From Neckera pumila (Eukaryota; Streptophyta; Bryopsida; Hypnales; Neckeraceae): DNA of 64,000 bases. Under the pieces are notes generated by a model. That model made no database searches. It was not told the DNA's origin and saw nothing but the letters and a program-made list of their open reading frames with translations. Of this stretch, positions 50,779-62,200 are shown piece by piece. The stretch is taken from the NCBI GenBank assembly GCA_963969595.1, contig OZ018416.1:17190065-17254064 (forward strand), written 5' to 3'. Positions within the stretch are counted from its first letter, which is position 1. Each line of letters opens with the position of its first letter. A program made the translations under genes and the position numbers.

Positions 50779-51231
50779 CTAGGAACTAGAAACATCCTGT
50801 TGCGGAATCAGGAATTCGGAATCGGGAAACTCAGTCAAAGCTCTCCGGCCGGCATCTGCATCCACGCCGGCATCAACCACGCCACTGACGCCAGTCCCTT
50901 GCCATGCCATGGATCGACCGACCGACTGACGAACTGCCTCTTTCTCTCTTCTGAACTCTTCCTTACCAATCTCTTTGTGTGCTTGCAACATCCGAATAAG
51001 TTGAGCTTCCATAGCTCTCTTTCTCCGTCCTTGAATCTCCTCTCTCACTTGCTCCTCTGCTGCCACTCTTTTGTTTGCCTGCTTTGCTGGCCGTCGTGCG
51101 CTTCTTGTGTTTACGGCGGGTTTAGCCACCTCGGACACTATTGCTGAAGTTTTTTTTTCCACTCGTGTTCTCTCCTGAAGGCTGTGTCGATCGCCGAATT
51201 GTCCATCGCTTGGCAGGTGCGCGACCACCAT
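50779..51231 (-). CDS. Hypothetical basic helical protein, uncertain
   Basis: A 150-residue open frame on the strand opposite to the metacaspase, lying between PLD zeta and the metacaspase leader. It is rich in Ala, Arg and Glu, with a long predicted amphipathic helix around residues 45-105 (for example EEQVREEIQGRRKRAMEAQL). Codon use looks more protein-like than neighbouring frames. I recognise no domain. It could share a divergent promoter with the metacaspase, or be a chance frame in the GC-rich leader. Start choice is the first ATG. Confidence 0.35.
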   Translation of the reverse strand: MVVAHLPSDGQFGDRHSLQERTRVEKKTSAIVSEVAKPAVNTRSARRPAKQANKRVAAEEQVREEIQGRRKRAMEAQLIRMLQAHKEIGKEEFRREKEAVRQSVGRSMAWQGTGVSGVVDAGVDADAGRRALTEFPDSEFLIPQQDVSSS

Positions 51232-51869
51232 TCCCTTGTCCTCCTAGTACCGCAGTGTCTGTGGTGGTGTAATTGTCGTAGCTTTGAATGTGTTCTTATA
51301 GATTCGAGCAATCTGCATCGCACCCTACTCTTTTTGTTAGCGATCGGGCCTGTCGAAATCGGACCTCTGGGTTCGTCTGGATTACCCTAACCGCTCTTGC
51401 CTCAGCATCAGCAGCACCAGCACCATCTTCATTATTGTCTGTTCTGGTGTTCTGGTGTCTCAGTGGTGTGAACTCGTATGCAAGTCTAATTAGAGCTGAA
51501 CATGAACCGTCAAGCTCGTTTGTTGTGAACGCCTACTTCGCTGCCTGAATTGGACACTACCCACTCTCGACATTTCAAATTGTGCACAGGTTACACGGAG
51601 TCTACGGAGATCGGCCCTTGAATGGGGTATAGATGGCCTGGTCTTACTTGGTGTGGTGATATCGTGGAAGAGCCTTGTTCACGAAAATTGGACTTTGTTC
51701 GTGCGTTCGTTTGTGATATCCATTGTTGGGATTGGCATTAGCTTTTGCATTCCAGAGTAGTGTGGGAACTCGCCAAATGCTTCATGATGGTGATCTTAAT
51801 GAGGATGTTTGGGATGTGTTTGGTTGCAGAGTGAAGTAGAAGAGTCGATCGAAAAGCAACGAAGCAAGT
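51232..51869 (+). other. Probable promoter and 5' leader of the metacaspase
   Basis: CT-rich sequence with a likely leader 3' splice site, GTTTGGTTGCAG|AGTGAAG, about 45 bp before the ATG at 51870. The upstream short frames show no known domain. Confidence 0.4.
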
Positions 51870-54709
51870 ATGTCGAAGCGGGCGCTGCTGGTGGGGTGCA
51901 CTTACCCCGGAACCAAGTGTGAGCTCCATGGATGTGCTAATGACGTGAGGCGCGTGAAGGAGCTGCTCCTGGAGCGCTTCGGTTTCCAGGAAGACGACGT
52001 GTTGGTAATGTTGGACAGTGATCCCAATTTGCCTCAGCCCACGGGGAAAAACATTCGACGGAGTTTGGCCAAGCTTATTGAAAACACGCAGCCCGGAGAT
52101 TGCCTCGTATTCCACTACAGTGGACATGGCACTCAGGTATGCATACATATGTGGCACTTAGTGGCCCAGGCTCTTAAGACCTGATCAACAAGTTCTTCTT
52201 ACGACTGCAAGTCTCTTTGATTTGTCTGTGTGCCATTAGTGATGGATTATACCATTAGAGTTCCAGGGTTTGTGCTGAATTGGAGGGTTTTTTCCTCATG
52301 TGCCGCTTGTTGAGTCTTTTCATGTGTTCTTTTCGACAGGTGCCTCCTGAGTCTGGCGAGACGGATGACACTGGATCTGATGAAGCTATTGTGCCCACAG
52401 ACATGAACCTCCTCACAGGTCTGCCTCTCTCATATCAGTACTCTGCCCATCGTTTCATAATATGTTCACCACGTCTGAAATGGCTGACAGTAGCTTAATG
52501 CCTATTCAGGATGTGAGTGGGAGTCGATCTCTGTGGTTTATATCATTGACTGAAATTCACTTCTGATGCGTCTACTGAGCGTCATTTTCCCCCGTTCACT
52601 GAGTTAGGGGAGGGGGGAGAGCGTTGATCACTCCAATATTTATTTGGATCCCGTGTTATGTGTGCACAGATGACGATTTCCGAGATTTGGTCAACAAGAT
52701 CCCTGTGGGAGTGACATTCACATTCTTGTCAGACTCCTGCCACAGTGGCGGCCTCATTGACTCCACGAAAGAGCAGATTGGTAACACTGCTGTGAACTAC
52801 ACCAGCCTTCCCTCGAACGCGGGTGAGATGTTTGGCCTCATTGGCAAGGGCATTGACGCCTTGGATGGCGAGGAGGTGGAAGGAGAATCGCAGGAGAAGA
52901 AGTCCGGCTTCCGAGGCTTGATGTCCAAGGCCAAGACCAAGCTTAAGGACCACGCAGCGTCACGCGGAGGCGATGGAGAAAAGAGTCCCGACACTGAAAA
53001 CGCCGACTTTCAGGTCTTTGAGGAAACAGGACATACGGTGAAGAACAAAAACCTCGACATCAACACTCTGACTGAGATCTTGAGCCAACGGACTGGGCAT
53101 GAGGTGCAGGTCGGAAACATTCGGACCACCATTTTTGACATGTTCGGGGACGACTCCAGCCCGAAAGTGAAGACTTTTGTAAACGTCGTCCTCACCCAGC
53201 TTCAGGTTCGAAGCATTAAGCTCATTCTCTTTCACTTGATTGTTACAAATTGTTTCTTAACGTAGTCCTACTCATTCTGAAGTTGTGAGGGTTTCTTAGA
53301 CCGATAGAAGGGAGAAATCAGGTGCGTACTTTCATACGGTGTGATCTAAGGATAGCCATTTGTTTGTACACCTAGAACTTCGAAACTGTCGCCTGCAATG
53401 TTTGTAGCTCCTAACTTGGAGTTTCATCCAGGCGGGTACATAGTGCACTCAACACTGAATCTTGAATCAAATGCAAGCAGAGACTTGCTACTCGACCTAG
53501 AAATTTCCACATGACATATTTTTGAACTGAGGTTGGAGTACAGTAGTTTTGTTAATATCAGTGCCACTATTGCAAATACTGTCAAAAATAGAGAAGTGGA
53601 TTAGGATGACATCATTTTTAAAGATATTACAAATAGTGTCGCTTGTAAAGTTATCTACGTGACACTATATATCATATGACACTAAATATGGTATCTAGTG
53701 AGGCAACATACTCGCGAGTCATAGACTGAATTTTACTTGATTCCTCAAATGCTTGACTCGTTATTACAAGCCTTGATGGATGATGTCGTCAATATATATC
53801 TTCCTGGAACCCCTAGTGGGGTTCCTGTCAGATTCGGACGCTAGAGTATGATGCTTGCTGGACTCGGTACTGCCTGTGTTTTGGAGAAGCTTGAAAATGA
53901 GAAACTATGACTCCATTTGTCGGTTACTCTGCACAAATTTCCAGCGGAAAGGGTTCTGTTGGTTTGAAATTTGGAGAAGCTTGAGAATGAGAATCTATGG
54001 CTCACTTAGACGGTTGCTGTGCACAAATTATAACCGAAAAGGCTGTTGGTTTGAAAATTTGGAGAAGCTTTAACGAGAGTCCATAACTCAATTTGTCGTT
54101 TGCCATGCACAATTTTGTAGCGGGAGCTTTTGTTGGTTTGAACAGTACTGAAGAAATGGTTAACCATGAATTTTGAAGACTTTGCACTTGTTGTAGTTGG
54201 ATTTGTCTTGGATGTTTTTGGACATTGTCATGTACTGACGCCATAGATTTGCTTGCTCACAGAGTGCAGGAGCGGAAGGTGGATTCATGGGCATGGTCTC
54301 CGGCTTGGCCGGCCAATTCCTGAAAGCCAAGCTAGATTCGGACCCAGATCAAGCCGCGAGCTACACGGCCGCTGCGACAGGCTCCCACCCAACCTCAGCT
54401 CGCGCCGCCTACGGTGGAGTGCGCCCGTCTGCCAGCCACCGCGTGCGTCCCGACGCGGGCATATTGCTGAGCGGCTGCCAGTCCAACGAGACGTCCGCGG
54501 ACGCCACTCCAGGTGGCGACCACTCGCAGTCCTACGGCGCCTTCAGCAACGCCTTGATGAGCGTGCTGGCCCAGCGCGAGGGAACCATCTCCAATCGGGA
54601 AGTGGTGATGGCCGTGCGGGAGACGTTGGGCAAGACGGGATTCAAGCAACACCCGTGCTTGTTCTGCACAGATGAAAATTCCGATGCGCCCTTCATCGCC
54701 CCCATTTGA
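51870..54709 (+). CDS. Type II metacaspase
   Basis: A Cys protease that cleaves after Arg or Lys and is activated by Ca2+. In plants it works in wound responses and programmed cell death. Four exons, 51870-52136, 52340-52418, 52670-53205 and 54263-54709, join in frame to 442 residues. The p20 region starts KRALLVGCTYPGTKCELHGC. The catalytic His is H86 in HYSGHGTQ and the catalytic Cys is C139 in SDSCHSGGLI, the same numbering as Arabidopsis MC4. A Lys-rich linker (~170-230, including EKKSGFRGLMSKAKTKLKD) is the expected self-cleavage zone. The p10 domain in the last exon has GCQSNETSADATPGG and ends KQHPCLFCTDENSDAPFI. No N-terminal prodomain or zinc finger is present, which places it in type II. 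The last exon is markedly GC-rich. It looks intact. Confidence 0.95.
53881..54143 (+). repeat. Three tandem ~90-bp repeats in metacaspase intron 3
   Basis: TTGGAGAAGCTTGA-type starts occur at 53881, 53971 and 54059. Each copy continues with an AACTATGACTCCATTTGTCG-like part, GCACAAATT and TGTTGGTTTGAA. The copies have diverged noticeably and contain no exon. Confidence 0.8.
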
Positions 54710-57500
54710 AAGCCATGCTTTGCCTGTAAGCCCGTTGGGTCTGTGTGTGCCCGTGTCCACGGCCCTAGTAACTTTAATGTCAAATCCCTAAACCCAAACC
54801 CAAACCCAAACGCCTTCAGATTGTCTTTGTTGTTTGTTCGTATTTTCAGATTTGAAGAGACTATATGCATGCTCATGGTTTCAGTGCTAGAGGTGCACTG
54901 GTTGCATTCACGGATAGGCAGTGAGGTAATTTTATACTGTGCTGTTGATGATAGAGTTCCGGGTGTTGAAAGTACTAGACGACCGTATCTTAAGGAATCA
55001 TTATGTATTTCAAATGCACAATGTATTAAACAAGGTTTCGCAGTAGAGAATTGGTAGCCAACAAGAAGAGAAGGAGACTTGTTCACGAACATGTCTTGCA
55101 TCGTATATGGGGTGCTACAGTGCCTTCGTGGGTGCTCTTGAGTCCGTTAAGTAAGGGAATCCATTTCTGCTGCAGTCACTGTGTGGTCGCTGGATGGGAT
55201 GCTCAGAATTGATGGGATTAAACTCTAGGTTAGTCGATTGTTCCCTCTGACTCCATTTCTGTTGAAGATGTTGGAGGATCTTTGAAGGGCAGGGCTGATG
55301 CTATTCCTGCTGCTTATATCTTTAGATCCGCTGTTGTGTCTAATTTGTTACCATTCAAGTGTTTCTCCTCATTCTGTTTTCACTACCTCCTGCTTCAATT
55401 TCAAGGTTTAGTTGTATTTTTCCGAATTCGCTTGGATTATGAGAGCTGCCAGTGTCCACAAGTGTCATCATCATAGGAACATTCTCGAAAACCTTTGTTG
55501 GGCACACTCTGAATTGGCATGAAGAGGAACCCAGGCATGTGCACGAAAAGAATTGTTCTGGCCTACTGGTTAGGCATGAAAACGGATTCCCTGACACCTT
55601 GTTTTCAAAGTGGCGCTTTAATTTGAACGAGTGAGAGGAGCTCCTCAAGCCAATTAGCATCTTTTTTCATATCAGAATGTGAGCTTTCATTTTGCTTGAT
55701 TTGCGCTGATATGACACGCCAATGCTACTCAAGAATGTTGTATATGTACCACTGCGTTTCAAATACCCTATTTAAGCTACCGACAGGAGTCCTGCGTACC
55801 AAAATACAGGCTCTGCCAAAAGATTTCAGGAGCTGCATCTCATTTTGAGTTTGATAAGAAAATGGACTTGCCCACGAGATTCTTGTGCTTCACCGTTTTG
55901 ATATCCCCGAGTTGCCCACAAATTTCTTGTGTGCTCATTTCAAGAGAATTGGTTCTGTCAAAAGTTTGTAAAGTGGTGATGATGTAACATTCTACCCTCC
56001 TTCGCCATTGCTTGTGAAGGAGGGCTTCTCAAAAGTTAACCTGAGCTCGTCATTGTGGAAATCAGTCTTTTCTTTTGGTCGCCATCAGGTATCAAACGTG
56101 CAACTATGCCATTCGGTTTGAGTACCTTACCACCATCATCCGGTAGTTTAGGATCATCTCTGACCAAGAAATCAATCTTTTTGATACTATGGTGATGGTG
56201 AAATCATTTGCTTAAAAAACTCCAAAGATTCACACAAGATTCCAAGGATGTACATCTGTGTATTAGTCTTCTATGTTTTTATCTTACATAGAAGCCATTC
56301 AGAATATACTTTTAGGCTCTTGTGTCGTTACAGGGTTCCTCCACCCCAAAATAATTCTGTGGTTTGAGAATACTAGTTAAAAGAAGCCGTCAACTTGGAA
56401 TTGCATTTGAAAACACAAATATGCAGATAACAATTTCTTATGGTACAGTACTATAATGGTATACACATTGCAAGCACATGTTACTGTAATACATATTGTA
56501 AGCACATGGTTCTATTTTTTGACAAAATTTGAGGCCTTCGGGGGAGGGGGTACTATGTAAAAAATATTAGGGATATGTGCGTACAATGAGTATTTTTTAG
56601 GAGGGTATTATATTTTTAAATTTTTCTTAGGCATGCTATGATTATCTAATTTTCTACTATGGGGCATTAAATATGGGGCTTTTGTTTTTTACAATTTTCA
56701 AATGCCGTGAATAGATCATATGCTATATTAGTTTAAAAACAAAAATCAATTACATTCCTCACTACATTATTTTATATATATTTTTTTAATACATTCTATT
56801 TTTAGTTCACACATTTTTTTTCATAAATTGTTCACACATTTTTTTCCATACATGGTCATGTCCAACAAACTTGTCAAAAGGGATTGAATTCACAAAGTGC
56901 ACAACAATATGTAGGAGTTGTACAAAATAGAATGCCTACATTGTGTTCATAAACACAATGAGTGAAAAAAATCTGCGTATGAGCAAAGTTCTACAAGTTA
57001 TGTTCATACTAACAAAAATGAGCTTATACACCTAAGTCTAAACAAGCCCTAGTGTAAATCAACTCCACCCAAAAATGAATCATAGTCTTCCAAAAATCAG
57101 GAAAATACATCTCCTTACTTCTATGAATCACCTACAACTTCCCACCTGCATTGTAACAGAAAGACACACTGAAATTTATGAAAATGGTAGAGATTGCACA
57201 AAAACTTGATTGCTTAAACATAGATAGCATGCAACATCATGCACAACGTTTGAAGGCAGTGAAATACTGAAATGTAAAGGAGAGGGAGGTGAAGTTGTAT
57301 ACCATGGACGATGTTGGGGCCGCAAACATCACTAAGCTTGGTGGCAGGGTGTCACCCACTTGTGGCTGTTGGGCTACAGTTTTGCTCTAGTTGTAACTTT
57401 AATCTCCTCTCACCCCCACCCGTCTTGCAAAGTGCTACGGAGGTACTGTAACTCCGCTGCAGACAGGTCTGCCAGAGGTGGATACCTCAGTCACTCGCCT
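54710..57500. other. Metacaspase 3' region and AT-rich intergenic DNA
   Basis: Just after the stop, AAACCCAAACCCAAACCC at about 54789-54808 is a telomere-like simple repeat within the likely 3' untranslated region. From 56.4 kb the sequence is AT-rich. I see no further gene, and short frames lack domains. Confidence 0.5.
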
Positions 57501-57517
57501 AACTCCCGTTGCAGCGA

Positions 57518-57940
57518 CTACAAACGAGATAGCAAGGATAAAGTATCCTCATGCAAAGAAAATAGTAATGCCATATTCCGCTTCCTTGCCTGTGACGTAC
57601 GGTGCAAAATCTCTCTGCCTTTGATCTCACCAAAGTCTACTATTGCTATGCGCAGTGATGCAAACTCAATGAGACCATGGACCACGTCTTGCCACTCTCT
57701 GCAGGTCGCTACAAGGCAGGAGAGGAAAGTCAAGGTTTCCTCCACATTGAGGAATGCTCGCATCCACGAATCCTCTCCCAGTCGCCCAGCAAGTGGCAAC
57801 ATGCAGTCCCTAAGAACTCTTGGTAAATCCGCTGCATCCATGAAGTTCTTTGAAGCTGGAGTGCTAGGAGACTGCGCATGAAACGATTTACCACACAAAT
57901 ACAACCAAAGTAGTTCAGGGCTTGGGAAAACTAGGCGCAT
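57518..57940 (-). CDS. Open frame of unknown function
   Basis: A 140-residue frame with protein-like composition. It includes ADLPRVLRDCMLPLAGRLGE and LSCLVATCREWQDVVHGLIE, the latter loosely like an F-box helix, and ends HEDTLSLLSRL. I cannot assign a family. A 3' splice site at the ATGCGCAG near 57880 could make it an inner exon of a larger gene, or it may be a remnant. No partner exon is recognised. Confidence 0.3.
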   Translation of the reverse strand: MRLVFPSPELLWLYLCGKSFHAQSPSTPASKNFMDAADLPRVLRDCMLPLAGRLGEDSWMRAFLNVEETLTFLSCLVATCREWQDVVHGLIEFASLRIAIVDFGEIKGREILHRTSQARKRNMALLFSLHEDTLSLLSRL

Positions 57941-57949
57941 GCAACAAAT

Positions 57950-59209
57950 TACCAGCAGCCCATTACGGTAGCGAAGGAATCTAGGGTGACCTCAACAAAT
58001 AGGGCGATGGCATTCTACGGGCAGCAGGAACTCAAAAATTGGAACATTGATAGAGAAGGGTGGCGCAAGGGCAATCGGAACTTACTTCCAGGGATTGCAA
58101 AGACATCCTCCGCTGAATCACACTGCACTCATGGACCTCCTACGCTGAATTGCACCGCACCCACAAAATTCAACTGCGCCTAGAATGAATCCAACGTCAC
58201 CACCACACTACTGTGCTGTCGATGCGCGGCAAGAGAGGACCTACAAAGAAAATGGATCAAGTGCGGGAGAGGATGAGGATGACAACATGAAGAAGGAGCA
58301 GCCAGGCAAGAAAGGAGCAGCATGGGAAAAAAAAAGAAATAGGATTTAGGGTCGCTTACAATTTGACATTCGGGAGACAGTAGGCTATTGTGCCCACTGA
58401 TCCATCTTCAGCCGCCAAAATCACTAGAATGAGCTGCACATCTGATTGACAAAACAGTCCCAGGTTGAAAGTACCCCCATTGAAGAGATACCTTGGGACA
58501 CTGGGAACATCCAGTCTACCACATCAGCGCAAAACCAGCACCTGTTCAGGGTTTACTGGGTTAGTGAGGACTATGTAGCATGTAGATTATGACCCTAGTG
58601 ATCAGGCTACAGGTCTAGTGCGGAGGCAATAGTCATAGAATGCCAATGGAGCCTTATCGGACTTTCAAAATCATGGGCATTATTTGAAAAACACCAATTT
58701 AAAAAATAAGTGTACCTCATTCCTGGTGTTTTTCCTGCAAGCTTGGTCGACCTATCCATTCTCGTTCCACTGCCTTGAAGCAGCTCAGCATACCCTAAAA
58801 CCGCACCAAATAAAAATAGCACCATTGATTAGGCTTCATATCCTAATTCCCTCCTACAACCTTGTACATAATCACACCAAAGCAATTGTACATCAATCCA
58901 GTACTTGTTGTTGGCCTTATGATTAGAAACATCCTTTGATTCAGAAATAAGGCTTGGTTACGCCATTCCCTACAACAAACCAGGAGAAGATCTATAGAAT
59001 AGTTGTCTGTATGTGGCTCTTGTGTGGCTGTCTAGTTTAGGGTTGCAGTACTTTAATCTGTGGCGGCATTCAACTCCTGGTCTAGGACAAATAAGACATC
59101 CATGACCACACTTTCAAGGCAATAGGATGTACCTGGACCTTTGATGACCTTCTTATTATATGGTAAACCAAATCCCCAATGCCGTTGCCACTTTAAAACC
59201 CTGCAGCGC
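57950..59209. other. Intergenic DNA without a recognised gene
   Basis: Mixed-composition sequence. No domain, RNA gene or clear repeat was identified. Confidence 0.45.
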
Positions 59210-62200
59210 TCAAGTATTCTTTGACACAAATTCGTCTAGCACTTGAAGATCATTCTCTTGTAGAGAGTAAATGTTAATACTAGAATTGAAGGAAAGTGCA
59301 ATGATGCAGATTACGCTGTTGATGTCAATCCATTGGGTGTCCATGACATCATACTTGTATTTGTTCCTCCCCGGTGCTGATTTAAACCAATTCAACAGAA
59401 TTTGAATGGAAGGTGAAGAACTTACCTTCTTACCTGATGAAGTGTGTGCTATGAGGTCGATTGGGTTTCTACAAAGTCCCCACGTTTTGCCAACCCTCTT
59501 TTGCATTTTTTGCACTCAGTCCAGCCACCAAGTGCCAAATTCCACCCCAGCAGACACAGCAGTCGGGTGTCCAATGTGAGCACTAGAACGCTTCCTCTTC
59601 TGTGCCGCTGTGACTCCCGAACTTTGGCCCTGAGTTTGTGATTGCATGAAGAGTACGCTGCAGTCACTTCCAAAGCTAAGCAAAGCCGTGGTTGTGGAAT
59701 TAGCAGCAGAAAGATAATCCTTTGCGTTATTGAAATACACAGAGTTCTTGATACGAGTCAAACGGTCCTTTGATAAGAATGGATTTCTGTTTAATTCAGC
59801 TACCAAGGTGGATTTGTATATGGCCTTTCCCATGTATTCCACGACTGGCTCTATTTTAGGTGCAAGGATATGAGAACTCGGAGGCAAAGGCTGGATCGGC
59901 TCTGCATAATCTAACATTTGGGAGATTGCATCCTTCCATTCCTCCTCAGCAACTCTTACAACTTCCCCATCTTCTAGATTAGCGTCTATAGCTAAGGTAT
60001 CCGCGTCACTGGTGTCACATTCACCCTCCGCACAGTCTTCCTCACCTTGTACAATCAAAGAGTTCCTGATTACCTCACCATTGCCATCTTCGCCGGGAAT
60101 AGCCTTCTCGAGAGCCTCATAGGCCCAGTGCTTTGGATCCGCCATTTCAACCTTCCAAGGCTACAAGAACCACGTTTTGTTTCTAGCGAAGGAAGATGGT
60201 GCCATATTCAGCACCTTCAATTGGGCTTGGGCTGCCTTCAATCCTTCCTTCAACGCTGAGACAAAGTCGTCATCTGTGGCAAGGGTGCTGTAATCCCCTA
60301 AATCAGCCGGGGACTGTCTAAGTTTAAAAGGGTGCAATTCAGCCCAGATATTGTGCTGCTTGTTATGAGCTCTACCAAATTGCAAGCCATTGTGCCCGTA
60401 CTCAATTGTTGCAAGCTAGTTCATTGAGTTAGCACAATCCACGAGCTCCTGGAAATTGTAAGCTCTCTCATACCCTACATCTCCTCCACTTTGCTGAAAA
60501 AAATCTCACATGAATCAGATCCTGTGAGGTGCAGTGGAACTGGCAAGTGCGTGAAAGCATTACAAAAAAACTTTATCAACATGACCATGAAATGGCAAGA
60601 TAGCTGCAGGTCAAGGTAGCATTGATTGCTGACAAAGCATTCCTGCAATGTCATCTCACTACAAAAGAAAGGGGTGTTTTAAGTAGTGTCCTAGACATCA
60701 CGTCTTTTAAGTAAGTTTTTAAGTAAAATTTTACTAAAAAGACAATCTTTTTAGTAAAATTTTACTTAAAAGACGTTACTTAAAAGCCGTGATGTCTAGG
60801 ACACTACTTAAAACATCCCTTTCTCTTGTAGTGTCTTCTTTGTATTTCCTCCTACACCGTGGTCACCATGCTGGAACCACAACTTCCACATGCGGAAAAG
60901 AAACAAGACTTTGCTAGCCAGAACAACCCTCTCCCTCAAACTCAAAGACACGGAAAGAAAAATGTCCACATAATCAGCACATACAGACAAGTACAATTCA
61001 GCCCTCAAAGTCCTCTCCTGATGTGCGTTCCTACCACTTTGGAGTTCCTGTAAGCAAGTCCTTGCCTTCTTTGCTCAAATGCGCTGAGCACTAGCTTAAT
61101 TTTGCATGTCAGTCCGTTGAACATCTTCCTTTCAGAGACCATGCTTATCAATAGGGATCTTCTAATAAACTTGGCCAAGGTAGTCTAGATAACAAACGTC
61201 AGCACCTAATTGAAGTTTTTTGACAGCACTATCAAGCGGATTGATCAATTTTTTTCCATTATGGATAAAATCCTAACCATGCAAACCTTTGATTCTATTT
61301 TTGCCCAACCATTGACAAGATAAAGACCACCCTTCCCATGGAATTTTATACCTCAATCCCACCTTGCTACGGTACTCTTCAACCATAAGCTGCCGCCTCC
61401 TAGAGTCCCCATCTGTAGAATGACCTATAATTGGTCCAACAAAAGAATCACAGTTTTCTTGCCAAAGCATATCTACAGTCTTCCACTGATTACAAACCCA
61501 ATTGGAATTGAAACGATTGCAAGTGCAAGACACAACAAGAACAAGTTTGGACAACTTATCATGCAGCGGATTTACCATGATGACCCGTGCAAAACTTCCG
61601 TTGTCATTCTGCCGAAATGAGGCAACTATGAATGAGTATCCAGTCTCAAAATTCCCTACCTGCGGTCTGAAATCAATCACACATATATGATTGTTCTTGT
61701 GATCGCAGAAGCCCACCAATGCATCAGACTGTGCGTCCCAAGAAACACAAGACTTCACTTTAGTCTCGTCTTCAGCCAAGATGACTGGTACTGGCCCCTC
61801 CACTCCGTGACTTGCTTTGGCCTCCCTGTAAATCTGAGCCACAGAAGCAAACAACAAAGCATGTTCTCTGGCAATGAACTGAATCCCTTTTTTATTCACG
61901 TTTATTATTGTTATAGGACGGACCCCCAAAATTCAAGGCAAATAGATCACACATACGCCTTCCCCCATAAATCTTCATCGCCTGCGCTAAAGATTTTGTG
62001 TTCTTCGAGAATCTATGACCCTGCCTAACTCGGTTCAAGTTTGTGGCGACATCCCTGAGGAAGTCCCACAAAGCTGGTTTATCCCTGAAGGCGTTGGTTC
62101 TGTGAGCAGACAAAACGTTGTTACAAAAAGAGAGAACATCTTTTCTGTTAAAGCTTTCTACTTCAGACAATTTAAGACCATGATGAGTCACTTTCAATTG

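Noticed and set aside
54783..54810. Telomere-like AAACCC repeat taken as a chromosome end relic
   Set aside because: The unit is AAACCC rather than AAACCCT and is only a few copies long. A simple repeat in the 3' untranslated region is sufficient.
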